From Cordia subcordata (lineage: Eukaryota; Streptophyta; Magnoliopsida; Boraginales; Cordiaceae): a stretch of 64,000 bases of DNA. Position numbers and translations under genes: made by a program. Within the stretch, counting starts at the first letter, position 1. Each line of letters starts with the position of its first letter. The notes under the pieces are model-generated. The model ran no database searches and was not told the DNA's origin. It saw only the letters and a list, made by a program, of their open reading frames with translations. The stretch lies in the NCBI GenBank assembly GCA_028554755.1, contig JAPTOF010000011.1, positions 4,058,501 through 4,122,500 on the forward strand, in the 5' to 3' direction. Positions 33,906 through 44,634 of the stretch are shown piece by piece.

Positions 33906-35390
33906 TGATGTGTTCATTTTGTGTGTTTATGTATTGTATGTATATACTTATTTTGAGGTGTTTTGAGCTTTATTTAATGCATTATTATAGCACTAAGGTC
34001 ATCATTGTGCATATTAGGGTTTACATGTTCATAGTTGAAGTTAGGACTTAAATGCTACACTAATGCGCAATTGTTGCTTGTTTAAGGTGTGATTTGGGAA
34101 GATAATTGGAGCTTAATTGAGGCTTCTTAGAGCGTGGAGTAAAGCCAAGGGTGTTTTGGATGTAAAGGAATGAAGAAAAGTGTATTTGGAAGTAGCTGGG
34201 CGAAGGAAGGAGCGACCGAGGCGGAACCAAGCATAATGTAAGCCGAATTCGGAGCTTGCAACCTAATAAGGACATGTTTTAGGCTGCCAAAGATGGCTTG
34301 GAGATCTCCCACAGAGATACAAAGCCATAGAAAAACAGGTGCGCGAATTGGAGTCAAAATGAGCGAGATATGAATAGTTTAATATCAAGACCGGTTGAGC
34401 TTTTGTCAAGGCCGGTCGACCGCGGCCAGATTAGAATCTGGGCCAATTTTGGCCAATGATTTAGCCCCAGAGCCGGTCGACCAGTTGGGCCCCCGACTGG
34501 ATGCGTTGACAACTCTATTTAAGCCACTTTTCAACCATTTTTTAAGTAGAACACCAACCAAATCAAACACCCATTTCCTTAAACCTAAAATCCACCAAAA
34601 ATAACCTCACACACTCACTTCTAAACACATTTAGCACTTGGAATCAAGGATCCAAGAAGATCAAACACCAGGATTTGGGGCATAGCTCATGGACTATAAA
34701 GCTTGGCTATGGTTAGAAGGGCATCTCTCTTTTATCTTAAGTCTAAATATGTATGATTAAAGCTATGTAGGGTGATTATTCTAGTATTTATGGATTGATT
34801 ACTACTTTTTATTAATAGAAACTTGATGAATTTATGTATATATGCTTTATGTTTAGGGTTTTAAAGGCCATTTTACATACATGTCTATGTGCTTGTTGAA
34901 ATGCCTCAATGAAGTTGCCCATATATATTGAAGTCTATTGTGCTATAAACTTTTTCCAAATCATTATGCTAACATGTCTATGTGTTTGTGTGATGATTAC
35001 ATGAAATGGGTACGTTTATATACATGTCTATGTGTATATTTGCATACTTAATAGCATGAATAGCTTCTATTGCATACATGTCGGGTGCTATAGCTTAAAT
35101 TAGTGTAATCTAAATATGTCTATGTGTTTAGTAGTAGAATATTCCAGAGTATTCTCAAATGCCATGCCCTAGATGTGTATGCCTTGTGCTTATATGCCAA
35201 TACCCACTATTGTGATGCGATCGATGGTGCACAACTAGTAACTAGCCTAGGTCGAGTTCTCTTTAGCTTCAAATCCAGCCAATAGGAGTCCGGATAGGTT
35301 TAGTTGACCTTAGTTCACTTAGAAAGGCTAGTTAGTCCTTCCTAACACCCTAGGTTCATAACGACCACGCCGTAGCTATAAGTGAGTCAC
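33906..35390 (+). mobile_element. Truncated Athila-like LTR I in place of the RT core of H
   Basis: Starts TGATGTGTTCATTTTGTG and follows the B LTR for about 1.48 kb, including GGCCGGTCGACCGC (34411), GCCGGTCGACCAG (34473), a CTATTTAAGCC box (34514-34523) and a hairpin at 35263-35282. It stops about 500-600 bp before the LTR end, and pol resumes at the RT C-terminus. An LTR insertion followed by deletion of its 3' end and about 400 codons of H pol explains this. No target duplication is visible. Confidence 0.72.
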
Positions 35391-35404
35391 CTCTCTTTAG
35401 TCTT

Positions 35405-36298
35405 AGATCGATGTTTGGAGAAAAACTTAGTGTTGAGTTAGGAGAAGTCCCACTTCATGGTGTAGTGAGAGATAGTTTTGGGTCTTGTTGTCTCATCTAG
35501 GGGCATTCAAGTTAACTCGGCTAAGGTAGAATTAATTGAGAAATTGCCTGTCCCTAAGTGTGTCGAGGATGTTAAATCTTTTCTAGGGCATGCAGGATTC
35601 TACCGTAGGTTCATTAAGGATTTTAGCCATATAATGCGCCCTTGTCTAGGATCTTAGCACAAGATATCTCGTTTGAGTTTGATGATGAGTGTGTTAAAGC
35701 TTTTAATAGGCTTAAATCCTTGTTGTCCACCTCCCCGATCCTCCAACCACCTGACTACAGTCTCCCGTTCGAGGTTATGTGTAATGCGTCCGATTATGCG
35801 ATAGAAGATGTTTTAGGTTAGCAGCGAAATAAGTTGCCCCATGTAGTATACCATTCTAGTAAGACTCTTGATGAAGCTCAAAAGAACTATACCACCACAG
35901 AAAAAAAGCTTCTAGTAGTTGTCTTCTCCCTTGACAAATTTAGGTCGTACATCCTAGGGTCCGAAGTGATTGTCTATACCGATCATATAGCATTAAGATA
36001 TTGGTTGTCCAAGAAAGAATCTAAACCCTGCTTCATCAGGCAGATGCTTCTTCTTCAAGAATTTGATGTTGAAATTCGGGACAAGAAGGGTAGTGAGAAT
36101 TTGATAGTGGATCACTTTTCCCGTCTGGTTAGTGAGTCTTTTACTAATCCATCTCCTTTTTGTGATTCATTTCCTAATGAGCAATTGTTTTCTGTCTCTC
36201 ATCAAATACCATGGTTTGCTTACATTGTCAATTATCTTCCCACAAGGCATTTTCCCTCCCATTGGGAGAAGAGAGAGAGAGATAGATTCCTAGCATAA
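35405..36298 (+). pseudogene. RT thumb and RNase H of element H
   Basis: Begins in the RT connection (LVVSSRGIQVNSAKVELIEK, DVKSFLGHAGFYRRFIKDF), continues to the RNase H entry (FEVMCNASDYAIEDVLG) and through [52 protein letters not shown] and [21 protein letters not shown] at 35820-35822 lies upstream of the 154-codon open stretch from 35834. The RT palm with its catalytic YxDD box is absent (see I). RNase H would degrade the RNA strand during cDNA synthesis. Confidence 0.88.
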
Positions 36299-36299
36299 G

Positions 36300-37412
36300 T
36301 TAAACATTTCTTTGGGGAGAATCCCTATATTTTTAAAATGTGTGTGGATCAAATGATTCACTGGTGTATGCCTGAGGACGAGTTTGAGAGCATATTGAGC
36401 ATGTGTCATGATAAGGGGTGTGGAGGTCATTCTAGTGGAAAGAAGACCGCCACGAAGGTTTTACAATGTGGATTATTTTGGCCTACTCTTTTTGGTAATG
36501 TTCATTAAAGAGAACATTTTCTCTAGATTTCGAGTCTCTAGGGTCTTGATTAATAATGGAGGTTTGCATTTTCGCCATAAGACTTTAGAGGCCTTATTGA
36601 GAAGATATTCAGTCATCCATAAGGTTGCTACCCCTTATCACTAGCAAACTAATGGACAAGTAAAGGTGTCCAATAAGGAGATTAAGCACATTTTAGAGAA
36701 AATGATTAGGCTCTATAGAAGAGATTGGTCTATTAGGTTGAATGATTCTTTGTGGGCCTACTGTACCACTTTTAAGACTCCCATTGGTATGTCTCCATAT
36801 CGATTGGTTAATAGCAAAGCTTGTCACTTGTTGGTAGAACTTGAGCATAGGGCTTATTAGGCCATCAAGGCCTTAAATTTTGATTTGGCGAAGGCGGGTA
36901 AGAAAAGGAAGCTTGACCTAGTGGAGTTAGAGGAACTTAGATTTGAGGCACATAGGAATGCCAAACTTTATAAGGATAGGACAAAGAGAATTCATGATAG
37001 ACATATTCTTAAGAAACCATTTTCTCTCTCCGATAACGTTTGGTTGTTTAACTCACATTTGAAACTCTTTCCAAGTAAGCTCAGGTCAAGATAGGATGGT
37101 CCGTATGAATTGTTGGTTGTCTACCTTTCTGGAGCTGTCAAAATCAAGGATTTGAAGGATGGCCGAGAGATGACAACAAACGAGCAACTCTTGAAGCATG
37201 CATATGATCTGAGCATGGCTCGTGTGGAGGTTTTAATGCTTCAGGACCCCATCCATGGAGGTGGAAGAAGAGAAAATGATCGCCTGGCTGACGACATGGT
37301 GGTTAGCACTACTAGGAGGCAACCTAGGTTAAATTTTTTGCAATTTTGCACTTGTTTCATTTTCCTTTCTTTCGTTTTCTTTCTTTTTCTTTCACCCACA
37401 CCAAAGTGTTGA
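36300..37412 (+). pseudogene. Integrase of element H, inactivated
   Basis: The zinc-binding part HDKGCGGHSSGKKTATKVLQ and the following GLFWPTLFGNV are present. Then about 100 residues carrying the first catalytic Asp are missing, and the sequence resumes at REHFLSRFRVSRVL. The second catalytic site reads I-N-N-G-G where S/T-D-G-G is normal (D to N), and the DD35E glutamate reads K in [10 protein letters not shown] (E to K). Stops lie at 36642 and 36858. The C-terminus continues with [32 protein letters not shown] and [18 protein letters not shown], ending in KIKDLKDGREM. Element J carries an independent copy of this end in inverted orientation. Confidence 0.88.
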
Positions 37413-38617
37413 ATCCCAATCTTTTGTCCTATAAGATATACCATTGCTTATTACTTTTTTTTTATTATTGTTAATGGTTTATGAGTGACAGGGTTAGTAG
37501 GATGGTGATTTGTCATTGGCATGGAGAGCTTTGAAGACAACATAAGGTTGTATTTATCCTTTCTCCACTTGTTCCCCACGTTTCTACCGCATCCCCATCA
37601 CCCTTACTTGCTTTGTAATGCCAATTTGCTTGTTTATGTGATTTGCTCTATTTGCTTAAGGACAAGCAAAGTTTAAGTTTGGGGGTGTGGGGGTTTGGTC
37701 TTATTATTTTATGTTTTCTTAGGGTAGATTGCAGTATTTGGTTGAAAATGGTTAAAAAATTTTCAATTTTGATGCATGTAGAGTTGTTTATTTCTTGGTT
37801 GATCATTGTGTTGGCTATTGTGATTTACTCTATTTATTGGTGAATATAAGTAGCATTGTGGGAAAATAAATAGAGAGTAGCATTGTGGGGAAGTGAATGG
37901 AGAGGATTGAAAACCGAGTCTTGGAGGGGAATTCCCTTGAAAGTTGTGGGGAATGAGGACCTTCCAGAATGACCCTTATAGCCACCCATAGCTCGGTAGG
38001 AAAGAACGCAGAAAAAGGATTGTTGATGTGAGTACCCCTTCCTTGATTAGTTCTTTTTTATATGCCTTAGCCTTTCTTTTTCTTTTATTTTTGAAATACA
38101 TTGCAAAGTATGAAACATCCAAAAATAAACGAAAAAGGCAAAAATGGTGCAAAAAGATCAAAAAGTTGAAAATTTGAAAAAAATGGAAAAGAGAAAAAAG
38201 CCAAAGGCACAAAAAATTTTTGTGAATAAGTGCATAATGACACAATGTCAACTTCAACACAAGTTATCATCCTTGTATAGATGTGAATAAGGCTTTTATA
38301 AGCCATTGTGTTTGTATATTCTCTCTCTTCTTGTCTTTGAGGCTTTGTGCATTTTGGAGAGGCCATGTTAGTTGGAGAGGCACAAAATATCAACATCTCG
38401 TGTGCATGAGTTAGAATCCTAAGCTTGTAGTGGCTTGGCTACTTAGGAAATTCCCGTGAGAAAGAAAGCCCCTTATGAATAGAGGAAGGATCCAAAGAGG
38501 CTTGGGGATTTCTCCACAATAGGAATGCCCCCTTCATGTTTCTTAGGCTAGCCTTGATAAAGAATCAATCCTTTAGGTAATCCTTTGTATCAACCTAGAA
38601 ATAGACTTAAGAATGAG
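37413..38617 (+). other. Non-coding 3' region of element H
   Basis: No env-like ORF, although some Athila elements have one here. Shares ordered landmarks with B, E, G and J. The F-rich ORFs on the opposite strand (37976-38396) are translations of A-rich DNA. Confidence 0.65.
37652..37693 (+). promoter_or_regulatory. Internal hairpin plus polypurine module of H
   Basis: TTGCTTAAGGACAAGCAA, then AGTTTAAGTTTGGGGGTGTGG, 0.97 kb upstream of the 3' LTR, as in B, E, G and J. Confidence 0.55.
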
Positions 38618-38655
38618 CTTGCATGAGGACAAGTAAGGAGAGGATTTGGGGATGT
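38618..38655 (+). other. Terminal hairpin and polypurine tract of H
   Basis: CTTGCATGAGGACAAGTAAGG followed by AGAGGATTTGGGGATGT, immediately before the 3' LTR. Confidence 0.72.
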
Positions 38656-40524
38656 TGATGTGTTATGTTTTTGCATATGTTTGCAATGTTATTTGTGTAT
38701 GTTTAAGAGGTGTTTTAAGCCTTAGAAGATGTATTAATATAGTGCATATGCTAGAGTTAGACTTAAGCGTAAGCAAATGTAAATAGTTGAGTTTAAAGAC
38801 AAATGCTACACTAATGTGTGCTTATTTCTCGTGTTTGGTGAAGTTAGGTCAAAAGCTTAGGACTTGAATTGAAGGAGAATTGATGTTAGAGTCAAGCCCG
38901 AGGTGTTCAAGATGTGGGAGAAGCATAAGAGAAGTGTTTGGAGGCAACCGGGTGAACAAAAGAGCAACTGGAGTGAAACACACGCAACGCAAGAAAATTG
39001 GCTAGCTTTTGACCTAGCTGGTCGACCCCCCTTCTAGGGCCAGTTGACTAGCCTAGGGGACCGAGCAAAATAGAGAGCAACCCATTTTAGGCCAGTCGAC
39101 CGGCCAAGGCCTTGGGCTGGATGCGTATGTTGCATTATTTAAGCCTTTTTCCAGCCCATTTTTAGCAGATTTTGATCCCTTTTTCACCTCCCATTCACAC
39201 ACCCCCTTTTCACACACAAAACCCTACTTTCACCCACCTCCAATACATACACTAACATACACAACCACTTGAAATTAAGTTAATTTTGGAGGATTGTAAC
39301 ATGAATTGGTAAAGATTACTCAAGATTGTCAAGAGACAAAAAAAGATAGAAAGTGAGATTTCTAACCACTTTCATTCTTATTTACTTCATGCTTGAGAAG
39401 ATGATTTAGGGTGCCTAATCTTGTAATGGGATGATTTACATACTCTTTGTTATGGAATTTTATTGGCTTATATATATACATACTTTGTTCATATTTTGAG
39501 AAGCTTTGTATCATTTCATGTCCATGTGTTTGATGTAATGCTTGAGTGACTAGTATGTATATAGATTGAGTTGTATTTGCTATAGAACACTTCTAATCCT
39601 TAAATTATGCATGTCTATATGTGTGATTATGGATAATATGAAGTGGGTTGGTTCTATTCATGTCTTGTGAGTATGAAACATGCCTTATAGTAAATACATG
39701 CTCAATTATTACTACATGTTAATGCTTGAATGCTTCCAATGGCGTTAATCAAACTTGCATGTGCTTGTATCATGGATAAGATGTCATATTCACAATGCCT
39801 CGCCTTAGAACATGTAGGACTATGCCTATTAAATACCAATCCGCTTTAGTGTCCCTAGAATGACAGTGCATAAGTTAGGACTAGTTTAGACCAAGTCCCC
39901 TCTAGCTTTAAATCTAGCTAATAGAAGTCTGAATAGGTTTAGTCGACCCTGGGAACCCTACGTCTTAGCTTTAAATCTAGCTAATGGTTTTGGAACTAGG
40001 ATAACGCCATTCTAAGACACCTAAGTAATTCTCTAGTCCCTCCTATGACCTTAGGTACATAAGAACCGTGTCGTAGCTCTAAGTGTGCATGCGTAGAGAT
40101 AGACCTATATCGAGTCCTAGGGTGTAATTAGGACACTAGTTAGTTGCTTAGTCTTAGAAGCCATATCTAGTAAGCCAATCCCCGAATCCTATAGCAAAGA
40201 GGCATGAAGTTACCCATTCACAAGTGTAGGTCACTCTATCACCTTCCTATAGGTTCAATCTCCCTAGACTAGCTTAGTTCTTACTTTTCCTTTTTTGCAC
40301 TCATTGGGTAGCCTTTAATTCTCTCTTATTGCTCCCTAAAATCCAAAAACACAAAAAGATGTTTAGCTTTAGTTCCTTTCTAGGCTTATTCTAGAACACA
40401 CTAGCATAGGATTTCTTCCTCAATTCACGCCTCCCTGTGGTTTGACACCTACACTTGTACACGTTATTCTGCATGATTCATACGCTTGTGGGTCTTTTAG
40501 GGCTTGCACCAGAAAGGCACACCA
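38656..40524 (+). repeat. 3' LTR of element H
   Basis: Pairs with 29324-31221. GGCCAGTCGACCGGCC at 39091-39106, ATTATTTAAGCC near 39134, hairpins at 39902-39921 and 39965-39984 (the second perfect TTAGCT/AGCTAA). Ends GCACACCA. Confidence 0.9.
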
Positions 40525-40529
40525 ACAAT

Positions 40530-41222
40530 AATTAGAGGAGTTCTTCTTATTCTTTCTCTAGATCTTGTAAATATACTTCTAGAATAGGCTAGATCTAGGG
40601 TTATCTTTTGTTGTTTATTAGATTAGGGCTACGAATAAAGTATTTTTGTGCATCTTTGGCTCTTAATACATGCTTGTTTACATTGATTAATGGTATGATT
40701 TAATATGTCTTTGTATTGAAAATCAGATATGTCTATGTGTTCGATAAAATGCCTAAGTGAACATACATGTGCTATTTGTGCTTCAAATGCTTTTATCTAT
40801 ATAGGTGATAAGCAATTATGCCTAATTCATGGCTTTAGCTTTAAAACTAGCTAATAGGTTACATGCTATGCTTAGTCGAGATTAGGTGGCCTAGTCTTTA
40901 GCTTTAAACCCAGCTAAAAGGTTAGACCCTAGACTAGAGTATCCATCAGCCACGTTAGTGCTGTTTAGTCGAGCTTTAATGTCACATAGTGTTTAGTAGC
41001 TAGTCCTTGGCTTTAAACCCAACCAAGAGAATAAGTTCTAAGTACGTATTCCATAAGTTAGGAGAGATTGGCCTTTATTTTCAAACCCATTTAATAGGTT
41101 GAAGCAGTAGTATTGATTAAGAGATCTTTAATCAGCAAAATGGTAATAGAAGTCCCGAGCCATAGATAGACCTTTTTCGTTATCATAACCTGAGTCTAGT
41201 AGCAACGCAATTACCCTAGGTC
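40530..41222 (+). mobile_element. Element G: remaining part of its LTR
   Basis: Continues the E-type LTR interrupted at 29323, with hairpins at 40835-40854, 40898-40917 and 41007-41026. Near 41222 it switches abruptly from LTR into 3' internal sequence, losing the LTR end, primer site and any gag: an internal deletion. Confidence 0.7.
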
Positions 41223-42791
41223 CCTTTCTACCTTGTTAGGCTACTACATAGGGTGGTTAATTAATGAGCAAGTCGGGCACGATTTTTCACATTTGTGCCT
41301 GATCCCTACCACATAAGGGCATACATCTCTATTTGACATTTTGAGGTAGGACATTTTGGAAAGGGCTTACATTGTTTATTCTTTCTCATATCATTTATTG
41401 CATGATCCCTTTCCCACTACCTTCTGTGCTTCGTTGATTATCCGACAATTTGTGTCATGAAACTTCAAACATGTATGGCTCTACCATTAGCGCCTGGCTA
41501 GGGGCGCTAAATTCAGCGCTATTAAGAGGCATCCTAGACATGTTTATACTTTCTTTGTTTTTCTTGTCTTTTACTTGTTTTTGCTTTTGCACATAGTAGA
41601 TTAGATTGTAGTGATTTGCTTTTGTTTCTCTTACCTCTTGATAGTTTAGGCTTTCTTTTACTTCCTTTTATTCTTAGTAGGTTAGATTTTTGCTCCCTCA
41701 TTCATTTCTTGCTCTATTCCATCATTTGCGCATCGATCATATACCCTTTGCATACTTCCTTATTTATCACTTCAAATGTCAATATGAGTTGGTATGTTAT
41801 CATCTTTTAATATCTTCTTTGTTTTTTGAGCATTAGTGCTTTCTATAAGAACAGAGGCTAGTAGATCAATGGATTATCGTTGGCACTTGTGAACTTCTAT
41901 GCAAGCCAGGTTGTATCTCTCCATTCTTTATTTGTCCCTATCTATCTCCCTCCATATTCCCTATATGTGTTTCATGTGCTTGCTTGTTATGCTTAGTGCT
42001 ATTTGCTTGAGAACAAGCAAACTTTAGGTTTAGGGGTGTAGTTGTTCATTTATTTATTTTTTTATCATTTATGGGATAGGTTTGCTTGCTATGCCTTGTT
42101 TTTGCTTAAAATGTGCTTAAATTTTTTGATTTTTCTAGCATGTTTTGGGTTTTTATCTTTGTGTTGGTTGAAGAGTTGGCTTTTGCTATTGACTTAATTT
42201 ATTAGAGAAGATGAGGGTGTATTGTAGGGAATGAATGAAGTGTGGGGTAAGAATCAGGCTTTGAAGAGAATTCTTTTGCAAATTATGGGGAGTGAGCACT
42301 TTTAAGAATGCACCTTGTAGTTGCCTTACAACTTGGTTGGAAAAGGTGTTTTTAGAGGGTTATTGATATGAGTGTCCCTTCCTTGATTGGTTCTTTTAGT
42401 GTGTCTTATCCCTTTCTTTTTCTTTTTGCCTTATGCTATGAGTTGAGAAAAATGCAAAAAAAAAAAAGTAGGAAAAAAGATGGGAAAAAAAAGAAGTGGA
42501 AAAAAGTGAAAAATGGAAAAGCCAAAAAGGCAACAAAAAGTTGAAAACGTGAAGTATGTTGAATAATAAGTGTCAAGTGATATAACGACAATTTGACACA
42601 CGTGTTTTCTTTTCTTATGTTGTTGCATTGTGAATAAGGCTCTTACGTTAATTGTGAGCGATTATGATATATTCTCTTCTTCCTTATATCTTTAAAGGCT
42701 AAGTGCATATTAGAAGGCCATGTCAGTTAATGGGGGCACGAAAATCAACATCCTGAGTGGGTAAGTTGGAATCCCAAGCTTGTGGGGTCTT
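41223..42791 (+). mobile_element. Element G: non-coding 3' region
   Basis: Begins 'catagggtggttaattaatgagcaa' (compare 7325 in B) and includes the internal module TTGCTTGAGAACAAGCAA with CTTTAGGTTTAGGGGTG (42003-42039) and the A-rich block 42440-42550. It ends at 'cccaagcttgtgggg', where inverted element J begins. No terminal polypurine tract or 3' LTR of G is found. The ORFs at 41616 and 42431 are low-complexity. Confidence 0.65.
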
Positions 42792-44634
42792 TGCTGTATG
42801 TCTAAGGTACAAGCCCTAAAAGGCCTGCAAGCATACATATTGTGCAATATAGTGTGTACGAGTGTGATGTCAAACCACAGGAAGGCTAATGTGTGGAAGG
42901 AATCCTATGCGTGTGTACTCTAAAAGATGCCTAAAAAGAAACATAGATTAAGCATATTTTTTTATACCTTTTAGATTATAGGGAGCTAAACGAAGGAAAA
43001 AGGAACGACACTATGAGAGCGAGAATGGGAAATTGGGAATCAAGCTAATCTAGAAGGGATTTAACTAATGAAAAGGTGTTATGGTGACTTACGCTTGTTA
43101 ATGGGTTATTGCTCAACTAGTATGCCATAGGATTAAAGAAATTGGCTTATCTATGTGACGCTCTAATACTAGGTTGGTTAGCTAGTATCCTAATTAATCC
43201 CTCGGACTCGATGCGGGTCCGTCCCTAACCCTGCACGCTTAGAGCTACGGCATGGTCCTTATGTACCTAAAGCCATAAGAGGGACTAGAAAGCTACCTAG
43301 GTGTCCTAGAACGATCCTACCCTAGCTTCTAGACCATTAGCTAGATTTAAGCTAAGACCTAGGGTTACTAAGGCCGACTAAACCCCACCTAGACTCCTAT
43401 TAGCTAGATTTAAAGCTAAAGGATCTCGAACTAGGCTAGTCATAACTTGTTCACCATCATTCTAGGGACACTTTAGTGGGTTAATGTTTCATAAGCGCAA
43501 TCCCGCATGTTCTAGGCCAAGGTGTTGTAAATATGATGACCTATTCACTACCGAAACATTACCATGTTTGATTTACACCATTATAAAGTGGCTATTAACA
43601 TGTAAGCAAGATTGGAGTTATATTCACCCTAAAGCATGCTTATACTCACAAAACATGAACATAGCAACACACTTCATAGAATCCATAAATAAACACAAAG
43701 GCCTGAATATTAGATGGATTAGAGGTGCTTTATAGCAAATAAATTCCAATTTATCCACATACCACTCATCTAGGCAATTGCTCAAACGTATAGACATGTA
43801 TTAAGAAAAAGCCATTCAAATGAAGAACAAAGTTTGTATATATACAAGCCATGAAAAATCCGATAACATAGAGTATAAAATCAACCCATTACACAATCTA
43901 CTCAAACATTAAAGTAAATAGGATGAAAGAGTATTAAGGAAGCTCCCTTTCTATCCTAGCTTGTTCTTGTACAATCTTGACCAAATCCTTAACCAAATGT
44001 TGTTAAAGTCCTCCAAAAGAGCTTAGATATAAGTGGTGTGTGTGTTAATGTGTGTGTTTAAGGTGGGTGAAGTAGGGTTTAGTGTTTGTGTGGAGTGGGT
44101 GTAAAATGTGTATGAATGGATGATAAAAATACAACAAAATTAGGTCCTATTTATATGTTCTGCGGCATTGACAATCGACCAGCTCGGTCGACCGACTCTA
44201 GGGTATAGGAAATCGACAAAGGAGGGTTGCTCTCTCGAGTCACCGATTGACCGACTTAAGCGGCTAAATAGTGACGCTCTTTGGTCTTAGCAGTTGACCT
44301 AGCCGTTCAACTGGCTCTGTTCCTGGGTCGACCTGTTGAGCTTCTTGGTCTCCAATCAACTTCGTTTTGGCATCTGGTTTTCTCCCCACACCCCGTGTAG
44401 CTTCCATTTTCATCACCCATCATCGTTTAGGCTCGGCATTGACCTAAAACTCACCTCGATCATCAAAAACATTCAAATAGTATAGCTTTTATCTTTAAAC
44501 TTAACTATATACAATTGTTTACGCTTATGCCTAGTTCTATTATAGGTACTATACTAATGCAACCATATAAGCTCATAACAACTCTAAAACATAAGCAACT
44601 AACAATATAAACATACCAGAACTGAAGCACACTA
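42792..44634 (-). repeat. 3' LTR of J
   Basis: The minus strand begins TAGTGTGC (TG mutated to TA) at 44634 and ends ATACAGCA at 42792. Hairpins lie near 43337 and at 43400-43419. CTCGGTCGACCGACTC (44184-44199) lies just upstream, on the minus strand, of ATATAAATAGG (about 44145-44156). Confidence 0.78.

Larger units (their letters stand above)
29324..40524 (+). mobile_element. Athila-like Ty3/gypsy element H with degraded gag-pol
   Basis: 11.2 kb, LTRs 29324-31221 (1898 bp) and 38656-40524 (1869 bp), Asp-tRNA-type primer site, gag, protease, RT thumb and RNase H, integrase, then a non-coding 3' region with polypurine tract. Domain order PR-RT-RH-IN defines Ty3/gypsy; large LTRs, the Asp primer and sequence style (for example DLGSSVNLIPY in the protease) point to the Athila group. 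Flanks GCAAG (29319) and ACAAT (40525) are a decayed target duplication; comparison with E shows the intact target, so the ends are secure. A truncated LTR (I) sits in place of the RT core. H is nested in the LTR of G. Confidence 0.9.

Noticed and set aside
37413..38640. Env-like ORF expected in some Athila elements
   Set aside because: No open frame with signal peptide or transmembrane features is present on the plus strand here.
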